From VRUE01 sp035701465 (lineage in GTDB: Bacteria; Actinomycetota; Thermoleophilia; Solirubrobacterales; 70-9): 7,982 nt of DNA. Below, one piece after another: positions 1-4,799 of this stretch (position 1 is its first letter; each line of letters begins with the position of its first letter). A program made the position numbers and the translations under genes. The notes beneath the pieces are model-generated. The model searched no databases and was not told the DNA's origin. It saw only the letters and a program-made list of their open reading frames with translations. The stretch lies in NCBI GenBank assembly GCA_035701465.1, contig DASSMU010000120.1:1-7982 (forward strand), in the 5' to 3' direction.

Positions 1-198
1 GAGATCACGATGGCCAAGCTCTTCTCCTCGCGGATCGCCTGCGAGGTCGCCGACGACTGCATCCAGATCCTCGGCGGCTACGGCTACATGAAGGAGTACG
101 AGATCGAGCGCGCCTACCGCGACGTCCGCCTCAACCGGATCGGCGCCGGCACCGACGAGGTCATGCTCGACGTGATCGGGAAGAGCTACGGGCTGTAG
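1..198 (+). CDS. Acyl-CoA dehydrogenase, C-terminal fragment (cut by window edge)
   Basis: This is the last 65 codons of an acyl-CoA dehydrogenase, a flavoenzyme that introduces the alpha-beta double bond into acyl-CoA thioesters in beta-oxidation or branched-chain amino acid breakdown. The frame is open from base 1, so the start lies to the left. The tail carries the family signature around the Q-I-L-G-G-Y-G-Y segment, followed by a basic R-A-Y-R-D-V-R stretch and I-G-A-G-T-D-E near the end. That last motif corresponds to the Y-E-G-T motif that holds the catalytic Glu in medium-chain enzymes. Here the Glu is replaced by Ala/Gly, so the base is probably on the earlier helix, as in isovaleryl-CoA and long-chain enzymes. 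It is a paralogue of the complete dehydrogenase at 904-2082 and shares a 29-bp identical stretch with it. It is followed after 14 bp by the SnoaL-like gene, probably in one operon. Family is certain; substrate is unknown. Confidence 0.93.
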   Translation, partial: EITMAKLFSSRIACEVADDCIQILGGYGYMKEYEIERAYRDVRLNRIGAGTDEVMLDVIGKSYGL

Positions 199-212
199 GG
201 AGGGACGCCCGC

Positions 213-635
213 ATGGGGTCCCGGGTCGACCACATCCGCTCCTACTACGAGGCGCTGAACAGCGGCGACGCCGAGGCGGTTGCCGCTCACTTCACCGATG
301 ACGCCACCCACTACTACACGCGCCTCGGTCCCCATGAGGGCGCCGAGACGATCGGCCAGATGACGGATCTCGCGGTCAAGAGCATCGAGGCACAGTGGTT
401 CGTCGAGAACGCGCTCGAGGGCGAGGGCGACGAAGCGGTGATCGAGTGGACGATGACCTGGCGCGACCCGAAGAGCGGCGAGAAGCGGCTGGACCGGGGC
501 ACCGAGTGGTTCGTCTTCCGCGACGGCCTGATCGCCGAGGTGCGCGCCTACCATCACGGTGGCCCCAAGAACCCGAGCGGCGATCTTCTGGGATTCGACC
601 ACCGGGGCCGCGGCTACACGATGCTGGTGGACTGA
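213..635 (+). CDS. SnoaL-like / nuclear transport factor 2 family protein
   Basis: A 140-residue protein with the NTF2/SnoaL cone-like alpha+beta fold. The N-terminal helix reads Y-Y-E-A-L-N-S-G-D-A-E-A-V-A, followed by H-F-T-D-D-A, the typical opening of these proteins. The rest alternates beta strands (E-A-V-I-E-W-T-M-T-W, then T-E-W-F-V-F-R-D-G-L-I-A-E-V-R-A-Y) as expected for the barrel. Such proteins are small-molecule isomerases, hydrolases or ligand binders; many are uncharacterised. The start is supported by a purine-rich ribosome site (AGGGAGG) overlapping the stop region of the preceding dehydrogenase, only 14 bp upstream. The two genes are therefore probably cotranscribed, and the protein may act on an acyl or hydroxy-acyl intermediate, which is inference. 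Its stop lies 1 bp from the stop of the convergent small gene on the other strand. The fold is well supported; the exact activity is not known. Confidence 0.88.
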   Translation: MGSRVDHIRSYYEALNSGDAEAVAAHFTDDATHYYTRLGPHEGAETIGQMTDLAVKSIEAQWFVENALEGEGDEAVIEWTMTWRDPKSGEKRLDRGTEWFVFRDGLIAEVRAYHHGGPKNPSGDLLGFDHRGRGYTMLVD

Positions 636-636
636 G

Positions 637-825
637 TCAGCCGTTTGTGACGACTATCGTGGCGATCATCCCGAAAATACCGAGCATCGTGGACCCCCAC
701 AACATGAACATGAGCTGGCGCAGATCACGGACCTCCGCGCGCAGCTCGCGCAGGTCCAGGTCGAGGCGGTCGAGCCTCTGGTCCAAGCCGTCGAATCTGT
801 CGCTCAATCGCTCGTCTGTCCACAT
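637..825 (-). CDS. Small coiled-coil protein with one C-terminal membrane segment
   Basis: A 62-residue protein on the minus strand. Residues about 5-38 form a strongly amphipathic heptad pattern rich in Asp, Arg and Leu (R-F-D-G-L-D-Q-R-L-D-R-L-D-L-D-L-R-E-L-R). Residues about 39-59 form a single hydrophobic segment (F-M-L-W-G-S-T-M-L-G-I-F-G-M-I-A) ending in a short polar tail. The layout is that of small tail-anchored coiled-coil proteins common in bacteria, with no known enzymatic role. I prefer the ATG at 825 because GGAG lies 6 bp upstream; an in-frame ATG at 837 would add four residues (M-E-R-S). The frame stays open much further upstream, but that part is antisense to the acyl-CoA dehydrogenase and has no sign of being coding. 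It converges on the SnoaL-like gene with one base between the stops. Function unknown. Confidence 0.68.
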   Translation of the reverse strand: MWTDERLSDRFDGLDQRLDRLDLDLRELRAEVRDLRQLMFMLWGSTMLGIFGMIATIVVTNG

Positions 826-903
826 CGATCGCTCCATGCCGGCAACGCTACCTGGCGCCGGCGCACGTGAGACGCGTTGTCTGCAACGAAAGTGTAGCCA
901 TTC

Positions 904-2082
904 ATGCCCGTAATCAAGGACACCGGTACCCGCGCCACCCTCCCCCCCTTCGGCGAGGAGCACGAGGAGCTGCGGGAAACCGTCCGGCGCTTCGTCTCCA
1001 AGGAGATCGCCCCCAATGTCGACGAGTGGGAGGACGCGCGCGAATTCCCCCGTGAGCTCTACGGACGCTGCGCCGAGCTCGGCTTCCTCGGGCTGAAGTT
1101 CCCGGAGGAGCTGGGCGGCCAGGGCGGCACCCACCTGCACGACGCGGTCTGGGTCGAAGAGCTGGCCCGCAGCGGCGGCTCCGGCGGCGTCGCCGCCGGG
1201 CTCAACGCCCACACCTCGATCGCGATGCCGCCGATCTTCAACTTCGGCACCGAGGAGCAGAAGCAGCGATGGCTGGTCCCCGGGATCGCCGGCGAGAAGA
1301 TCGGCGCGCTGGGGATCACCGAGCCGGGCGCCGGCTCCGACGTGGCCGGCATCTCCACCTTCGCCAGGAAGGTCGACGGCGGCTACGTCGTCAACGGCTC
1401 GAAGACCTTCATCACCAACGGCGTCCGCGCCGACTTCCTCGTCTGCGCCGTGAAGACGACGCAGGAGGGCGGCCACGGCGGCATCTCCTTCCTCGTCCTC
1501 GAGCGCGAGATGCCCGGCTACGAGGTGGCGCAGAAGCTGGAGAAGATGGGCTGGCACTCATCCGACACCGGCGAGCTTGCCTTCACCGACGTAGAGGTGC
1601 CCGACGAGAACCTGCTCGGAGGCGAAAACGAGGGCTTCAAGCTGATCATGGCCAACTTCGCCTGGGAGCGACTGCTGATGGCGATCGGCGCCGTAGGCGC
1701 GATGCAGCGCCTGATCGAGATCACGATCAGCTACGCCCAGGAGCGCGAAGCCTTCGGCCGCCCGATAGGAAAGTTCCAGGCGATCCGCCACCACGTCGCG
1801 GAGATGGCAACCAAGGCCGAGGCCGCCCGAGCCCTCACCTACAACTCCCTCCGCCTCTTCCACGAGGGTCATGACTGCATCAAAGAGGTGACGATGGCCA
1901 AGCTCGTAACCCAGCGCGCCGTCCTCGAGATAGCCGACCAATCCCTCCAGATCCACGGCGGCTACGGCTACATGAAGGAGTACGGCATAGAGCGAGCGGT
2001 CCGAGACGCTCGCCTGGGCCCTATTGGTGGCGGGACGGACGAGGTGATGAAGGAGATCCTCGGGAAATTGATGGGGTTGTGA
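904..2082 (+). CDS. Acyl-CoA dehydrogenase (isovaleryl/long-chain type active site)
   Basis: A complete 392-residue FAD-dependent acyl-CoA dehydrogenase of normal length. Order of regions: N-terminal helical domain (about 17-130), middle beta domain with signature 1 (G-A-L-G-I-T-E-P-G-A-G-S-D, 134-146), and C-terminal helical domain with R-E-A-F-G-R-P-I (281-288) and signature 2 (Q-I-H-G-G-Y-G-Y, 349-356). The usual Y-E-G-T motif near the C terminus is G-G-G-T (375-378), so the medium-chain catalytic Glu is absent. Glu255 in A-W-E-R-L-L aligns with the helix-G base used by isovaleryl-CoA and long-chain enzymes, and I infer it is the catalytic base. Electrons would pass to ETF. The ATG at 904 has no clear ribosome site; a small CGTTG-TCTG-CAACG inverted repeat at 875-888 in the leader could be an operator. 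The last bases adjoin the island, and the integrase frame overlaps the final 115 bp on the opposite strand. The gene seems intact. Substrate is unknown. Confidence 0.95.
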   Translation: MPVIKDTGTRATLPPFGEEHEELRETVRRFVSKEIAPNVDEWEDAREFPRELYGRCAELGFLGLKFPEELGGQGGTHLHDAVWVEELARSGGSGGVAAGLNAHTSIAMPPIFNFGTEEQKQRWLVPGIAGEKIGALGITEPGAGSDVAGISTFARKVDGGYVVNGSKTFITNGVRADFLVCAVKTTQEGGHGGISFLVLEREMPGYEVAQKLEKMGWHSSDTGELAFTDVEVPDENLLGGENEGFKLIMANFAWERLLMAIGAVGAMQRLIEITISYAQEREAFGRPIGKFQAIRHHVAEMATKAEAARALTYNSLRLFHEGHDCIKEVTMAKLVTQRAVLEIADQSLQIHGGYGYMKEYGIERAVRDARLGPIGGGTDEVMKEILGKLMGL

Positions 2083-3254
2083 GGATTAGCAGGGATTTTC
2101 TGCTCCTCCCCCGCCCCGTCTGAGTCGGGCGGACACGATTCGGACACATCGCGCCGCGCCTGGGCAATCTGATCCTCAGCGGACACTCGCTCGGCAACGT
2201 CGAACTCATCGAAAACGTGCGCGTAAACGTCGAGCGTCATCGTCGGTGAATGACCGGCCTGGCACGCGACCTCGATCACGCTGCGACCTTCGTGGATCAA
2301 GAGCGAGATAAAGCTGTGCCGCAAGTCGTAGGGGCGGGCCTTCTCGATGCCCGCGATGTGGCAGGCGGGATGCCAAGCGTCCCGGTGCCACGACTGCCAC
2401 GCGCCGTCATTCCAGACGCCGCCGGTGCGGTTCGGAAATAGGAGTTCGTCGTGGCCATCATGGTCGCAACGAAGCCGCCACTCGGCCAGGTCTGCGGCGA
2501 GCGGCGCGAGCAGCCGCACAGTGCGCGCCTGGCCTGTCTTGGTCGTCTTGATGCCACCCTGACCGTCCGCTGCCTTATCCACGAGGATCGTCCTCTCGCG
2601 AACGTCCGACCAGCGGAGCACCTGCGCCTCCTGCGGGCGGACTCCGGCATAGGCGAGGACCGCGATCAGGGTCGCGTCGCGCGGCCCATGCTTCCGCCGC
2701 CGTCCCGCCGCCGCGACCCGCAGGCGCTCCACGGCAATCGGTGACAGCGGCCGGACCTCCCGGTAGCGGCGGACCTTCGGCTTCTTCACCGCCTTGACCG
2801 GGTTGCTGCCGATCCGCCGCCACTCTACGGCGCAGCGCAGGACACCTTGAAGCTGCACGAGCGCCCGATGCACGGTCGGCCGCCCCACCCCGTCCGCTTC
2901 AAGTTCAGCCCGGTAGCGCTCCACGACTTCGGGCGTGATCGCGTTCAGTGGCATAGAGCCGAGCCGGGGCTGTATATGGCGATCCCAGAGCTTCGCGTAG
3001 CTGAGCAGGGTGCGCGAGGCCAGGTTGGGGACCGCGTAGAGCTTCCACCACTCTTCCGCGAACTCGGCCAGCGTCTCCCGCCCGCCGGTGAGCAGATCGA
3101 GATCGCCAGTTCGCTTGCGCCGCACGACTTCGGCCTCGAACGACTCAGCGTCGCGCTTGCGACCGATCACCCTGGACCGCTCGCGCCCCTGCTCGTCGCG
3201 CCAGCGCACCCGCCAAACCGCACCGCCCTTCCGCTCGACCCTTTCGACGCTCAT
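1968..3254 (-). CDS. Tyrosine recombinase / phage-type integrase
   Basis: A 428-residue site-specific tyrosine recombinase that would catalyse integration and excision of the element. An N-terminal arm-binding region (about 1-60, S-V-E-R-V-E-R-K-G-G-A-V-W-R-V-R-W) precedes a SAM-like core-binding domain (about 61-160) and the catalytic domain (about 170-365). Catalytic residues visible are Arg206 (A-G-V-R-P-Q-E-A), Lys239 (K-T-T-K-T-G-Q-A-R), Arg312 and His313 (Y-D-L-R-H-S-F), His335 (Q-A-G-H-S) and nucleophile Tyr344 (L-D-V-Y-A-H-V-F). The first His of box II is Tyr309, a tolerated variant. The set is complete, so the enzyme is probably active. From about residue 391 the frame is antisense to the host dehydrogenase, so the last 38 residues come from chromosomal DNA and are probably not conserved. 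The ATG at 3254 follows the excisionase-type gene by 12 bp, suggesting cotranscription. Confidence 0.93.
   Translation of the reverse strand: MSVERVERKGGAVWRVRWRDEQGRERSRVIGRKRDAESFEAEVVRRKRTGDLDLLTGGRETLAEFAEEWWKLYAVPNLASRTLLSYAKLWDRHIQPRLGSMPLNAITPEVVERYRAELEADGVGRPTVHRALVQLQGVLRCAVEWRRIGSNPVKAVKKPKVRRYREVRPLSPIAVERLRVAAAGRRRKHGPRDATLIAVLAYAGVRPQEAQVLRWSDVRERTILVDKAADGQGGIKTTKTGQARTVRLLAPLAADLAEWRLRCDHDGHDELLFPNRTGGVWNDGAWQSWHRDAWHPACHIAGIEKARPYDLRHSFISLLIHEGRSVIEVACQAGHSPTMTLDVYAHVFDEFDVAERVSAEDQIAQARRDVSESCPPDSDGAGEEQKIPANPHNPINFPRISFITSSVPPPIGPRRASRTARSMPYSFM
2088..2104. other. Candidate attachment-site core (attL) at the island junction
   Basis: Five bases after the dehydrogenase stop is AGCAG, then a 7-bp spacer GGATTTT, then CTGCT: a perfect 5-bp inverted repeat. 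Allowing a 3-base bulge, the arms extend to GAGGA/TCCTC (2081-2107). Inverted arms around a 6-8 bp overlap are the usual form of tyrosine recombinase core sites. The position between an intact host gene end and an integrase pointing at it is where attL is expected. No second copy of this core was seen in the window, so the other end must lie beyond it. The shape is seen directly; the att role is inference. It could instead be a weak terminator stem for the dehydrogenase, though there is no T-run after it. Confidence 0.4.
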
Positions 3255-3266
3255 CGCAATCGCCGC

Positions 3267-3554
3267 CTATCCGTCGCTCGCCTGGTCGAGTAGAGCGCGC
3301 AAGCCGCCCCTCGGCTGCCGTCCGGGCTGCCGCGATCTTCGTGGCCGCTCGGGAAGGTCGGCGGCGAGCGTCTGAGCGACGATCCAGCGCTCCAACTCGG
3401 CGGGCTGAACCCGAAGCCGATTACAGAGCCGAGCCGCCCGCAGCTCCCCTCGGGCAATCGCGCGATAGACGGCGCGACGTGACAGACCGCAGGCGCGGGC
3501 GACATCCTCCGGCGATAGAAGCCGCTCGATCTCGTTGTCGGGGCCGTCGTGCAT
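3267..3554 (-). CDS. Excisionase-type helix-turn-helix protein
   Basis: A 95-residue DNA-binding protein with a MerR-like/excisionase winged helix (HTH_17 type). The core, about residues 11-58, reads R-L-L-S-P-E-D-V-A-R-A-C-G-L-S-R-R-A-V-Y-R then A-I-A-R-G-E-L-R-A-A-R and R-L-R-V-Q-P-A-E-L-E-R-W-I, a textbook example. A basic Arg/Pro/Gln tail follows. Its stop is 12 bp before the integrase start on the same strand, so it is the likely recombination directionality factor (Xis) that biases the integrase towards excision; this role is inferred from position and fold. I chose ATG 3554. An in-frame ATG at 3587 would add 11 codons (CCT, CTT, TCT, TTT, AGA, AGA and similar) unlike the rest of the gene. 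Ribosome sites are poor for both starts (AGAGGA abuts 3554). It could alternatively be a repressor of the integrase. Confidence 0.82.
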   Translation of the reverse strand: MHDGPDNEIERLLSPEDVARACGLSRRAVYRAIARGELRAARLCNRLRVQPAELERWIVAQTLAADLPERPRRSRQPGRQPRGGLRALLDQASDG

Positions 3555-3654
3555 TCCTCTGTCTCTACTGTCAAAAGAAAGAGGCATTTGCGTCGGCCAA
3601 CTTTGTTAAGAGAGATCATCTGACGTGTCCGCCTCGCTGGTCGGGCAGCCCGCA

Positions 3655-3722
3655 GCCGGGCCTCCATACGGGCGGCCGCCGCACGGCGAAGCCGTGCCAC
3701 AATCGGCCGCCGGAGGCCCGGC
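3655..3722. repeat. 68-nt nested hairpin
   Basis: Three concentric perfect stems. The outer stem is GCCGGGCCTCC (3655-3665) with GGAGGCCCGGC (3712-3722). The middle stem is GGCGGCCG (3671-3678) with CGGCCGCC (3704-3711). The inner stem is GCACGGC (3681-3687) with GCCGTGC (3691-3697), closed by a GAA loop. That makes 26 base pairs in 68 nt, with a 5-nt bulge on the left and a small internal loop. No T-run follows on either strand, so it does not look like a standard intrinsic terminator. It may be a REP-like palindromic unit, a structured RNA, or the fold of a dispersed repeat. The pairing is seen directly; the role is unknown. Confidence 0.7.
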
Positions 3723-3885
3723 CGGAGTCGATCTCCCGAGCCGCTTCAAGCCTTGCCGACCTTTGGGATCAGCAAAGTGCGGCCCAGGCATGGAACCAGG
3801 GGGTTCGTAGTGTGTCGGCTGTCGGGGCTGTGGTCGTGGGGAGGGCATCTGGGACTTCCTGGGCGGGCCTCTGTCTTTGGTCTTC

Positions 3886-3969
3886 TGGCTGTCTGGGTAG
3901 CTGGCCTGAGTCGTGGCTCTGACTGCTGGCTGAATGAATCTGATCTGGGCTGGCTGGCTATGGCTGGCG
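3886..3969. repeat. TGGCT-rich imperfect short repeats
   Basis: TGGCT occurs at 3886, 3914, 3927, 3951, 3955 and 3961, with near copies TGGCC at 3902 and TGGCG at 3965, all in one orientation within 84 bp. The strip is G/T-rich on the plus strand and unlike the flanking G/C-rich coding DNA. Spacing is irregular, so it is not a clean iteron array. It could be a degenerate tandem repeat or protein-binding strip, or simply composition drift. Confidence 0.4.
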
Positions 3970-3970
3970 T

Positions 3971-4075
3971 TCAGCGGCTTCTCGGAGGCCGAGGCAGGGT
4001 GCGGAGCCCTCCATGCGAGTAGACGACCCCGCAACCTCCCTGTGGCCTGCGCCCCGGCCCCCGAGAAGCCGCTGA
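3971..4075. repeat. 105-bp unit bounded by 25-bp inverted repeats
   Basis: The left arm at 3971-3995 and right arm at 4051-4075 are inverted copies. The outer 15 bases (TCAGCGGCTTCTCGG / CCGAGAAGCCGCTGA) are perfect, and the next 10 have two mismatches. The 55-bp centre contains no reading frame. No flanking target duplication is visible (GGCGT on the left, GACCC on the right). It begins 15 bp past the stop of the small leftward gene at 4091, so it could act as a long transcription-ending or RNA-stabilising hairpin for that gene. It could also be a miniature mobile element or a cruciform site. The repeat itself is certain; the role is open. Confidence 0.72.
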
Positions 4076-4090
4076 GACCCCCACCGATCC

Positions 4091-4375
4091 CTAGATCACC
4101 TCCCCAAGCAGCTCGTCAAAGCGCACAGCGGCCCTGCTGGGCGATACGCGGCGGCAGTCGCAGAAGATGAGGCCGTCGCGGGTCAGATCGCGCACAGCGC
4201 GCTCTACGGCGTCCTGTTCGCAGTCGCGCAGATCGCTCTCGACCCGCAGGGCCAACTCCAAGATCGTCAACTGCGCCGGGTGGAGAACGAGGACTTGCGT
4301 GAGGACCGAGCGCTGCATGGTCTCGTCCTCGTGGGCGGTCGGGAGATCGCGCCGCAGGATATCGTCGTCTTGCAT
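4091..4375 (-). CDS. Small winged-helix-like DNA-binding protein (putative regulator)
   Basis: A 94-residue protein of unrecognised family with the look of a winged helix. Helices are predicted around 27-48 (V-L-V-L-H-P-A-Q-L-T-I-L-E-L-A-L-R-V), then a recognition-type helix at 55-68 (D-A-V-E-R-A-V-R-D-L-T-R-D-G). A strand-like wing follows (L-I-F-C-D-C-R-R-V-S-P-S), and the end reads A-A-V-R-F-D-E-L-L. The pattern E-R-A-V-R-D-L-x-x-D-G-L-I is that of small wHTH proteins in actinobacterial mobile elements. The ATG at 4375 has a good ribosome site, AGGAGG, 10 bp upstream. A plus-strand terminator hairpin lies in its own leader (4399-4436), so the same bases would also fold in the leader RNA. 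Codon use is G/C-biased and coding-like. I infer a regulator of element or defence genes, but no target is visible. Confidence 0.66.
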   Translation of the reverse strand: MQDDDILRRDLPTAHEDETMQRSVLTQVLVLHPAQLTILELALRVESDLRDCEQDAVERAVRDLTRDGLIFCDCRRVSPSRAAVRFDELLGEVI

Positions 4376-4398
4376 GGGAGCTTCGCCTCCTGTGCCAC

Positions 4399-4436
4399 GC
4401 CCCCGGCTGTTCGCTCAGCGCGGGGGCACTTTTTTT
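4399..4436 (+). terminator. Strong Rho-independent terminator facing right
   Basis: GCCCCCG-GCTG (4399-4409) pairs with CAGC-(G)-CGGGGGC (4416-4427) around a TTCG-containing loop, and is followed by AC and seven T residues (4430-4436). This is a standard intrinsic terminator in the plus direction; the other direction has no T-run. There is no plus-strand gene between the dehydrogenase stop at 2082 and this site, so the transcript it ends is unexplained. It lies 61 bp before the XRE gene and may insulate it. Confidence 0.82.
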
Positions 4437-4496
4437 CGGATCACCGGAGCCTAGCAGCTACAGAGCACATATCGCTACTGTTTCGTGCCCTAGCCC

Positions 4497-4763
4497 ATGT
4501 CGCTCGCGTCTGAAAGCGTCCCAACCGCGATGCGTCGCTCAGACCAACCTCAGCCCGCCCTAGGCGAAGCAATCCGCCAGCTTCGTCAGAAGCGCGGCAT
4601 CACTCAGGAAGACCTGGCCCACGAGGCCGACATCACGACCGGCACCCTCTCCCTGATCGAGCGCGGCCAGGCCAACCCGACCTGGGGCACTGTCAAGGGC
4701 ATCGCCACCGCCCTCGGCATCTCAATGGGAGAGTTGGGGCGCCTCGTTGATCGGCACACCTAG
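4497..4763 (+). CDS. XRE-family helix-turn-helix transcriptional regulator
   Basis: An 88-residue Cro/C1-type DNA-binding protein that is almost entirely one HTH domain (about residues 21-84): A-L-G-E-A-I-R-Q-L-R-Q-K-R-G-I-T-Q-E-D-L, then the recognition helix T-T-G-T-L-S-L-I-E-R-G, then N-P-T-W-G-T-V-K-G-I-A-T-A-L-G-I-S. There is no ligand or peptidase domain, so it is probably a simple repressor or activator. The ATG at 4497 has no ribosome site; an in-frame ATG at 4530 is an equally possible start that keeps the whole HTH, and leaderless translation is possible. It is transcribed towards HerA and ends 36 bp from the HerA stop, with a 10-bp palindrome (CAGGCGCCTG, 4778-4787) between them. 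Regulation of the island or of SIR2-HerA is inferred from position only. The family call is secure. Confidence 0.9.
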   Translation: MSLASESVPTAMRRSDQPQPALGEAIRQLRQKRGITQEDLAHEADITTGTLSLIERGQANPTWGTVKGIATALGISMGELGRLVDRHT

Positions 4764-4799
4764 AGCTACATCCATCACAGGCGCCTGCTCAACGCTGGC

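Larger units (their letters stand above)
3555..4090. other. Gene-free, structured intergenic stretch
   Basis: About 540 bp between the excisionase-type gene and the small winged-helix gene. Open frames on both strands here (for example minus 3606-4034) are low-complexity Pro/Gly/Ala/Arg strings with no domain pattern, and I do not accept them as genes. The first 60 bp (3555-3615) is notably A/T-richer and should hold the leftward promoter of the excisionase-integrase pair, although no clean -35/-10 pair is visible. The rest contains the nested hairpin, the TGGCT-rich strip and the 105-bp inverted-repeat unit listed separately. The density of structure suggests a non-coding RNA, a small non-autonomous repeat, or an origin or transfer site. 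None of these can be decided from the sequence alone. Confidence 0.6.

Noticed and set aside
826..1557. Long minus-strand open frame extending the small coiled-coil gene to about 306 residues
   Set aside because: The upstream part is antisense to the acyl-CoA dehydrogenase and reads as Ala/Gly/Leu/Val-rich low complexity; the real gene begins at 825 (or 837).
1269..1874. Plus-strand Arg-rich 201-codon frame inside the dehydrogenase
   Set aside because: An out-of-frame shadow of the dehydrogenase gene, typical of high-GC DNA.
2083..2110. tRNA gene as integration target
   Set aside because: No cloverleaf or T-arm-like sequence is present near the junction; the target appears to be the 3' end of the dehydrogenase gene.
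3886..3969. CRISPR array or clean iteron array
   Set aside because: Motifs are 5 bp with irregular spacing; no repeat-spacer pattern is present.
3606..4034. Minus-strand 142-codon open frame, and overlapping plus-strand frames, in the intergenic stretch
   Set aside because: Pro/Gly/Ser/Arg-rich with no domain pattern, no ribosome site, and it runs through the nested hairpin and one inverted-repeat arm.
3971..4075. Complete transposon or insertion sequence
   Set aside because: Inverted ends exist but there is no transposase frame and no target-site duplication, so only a repeat is claimed.
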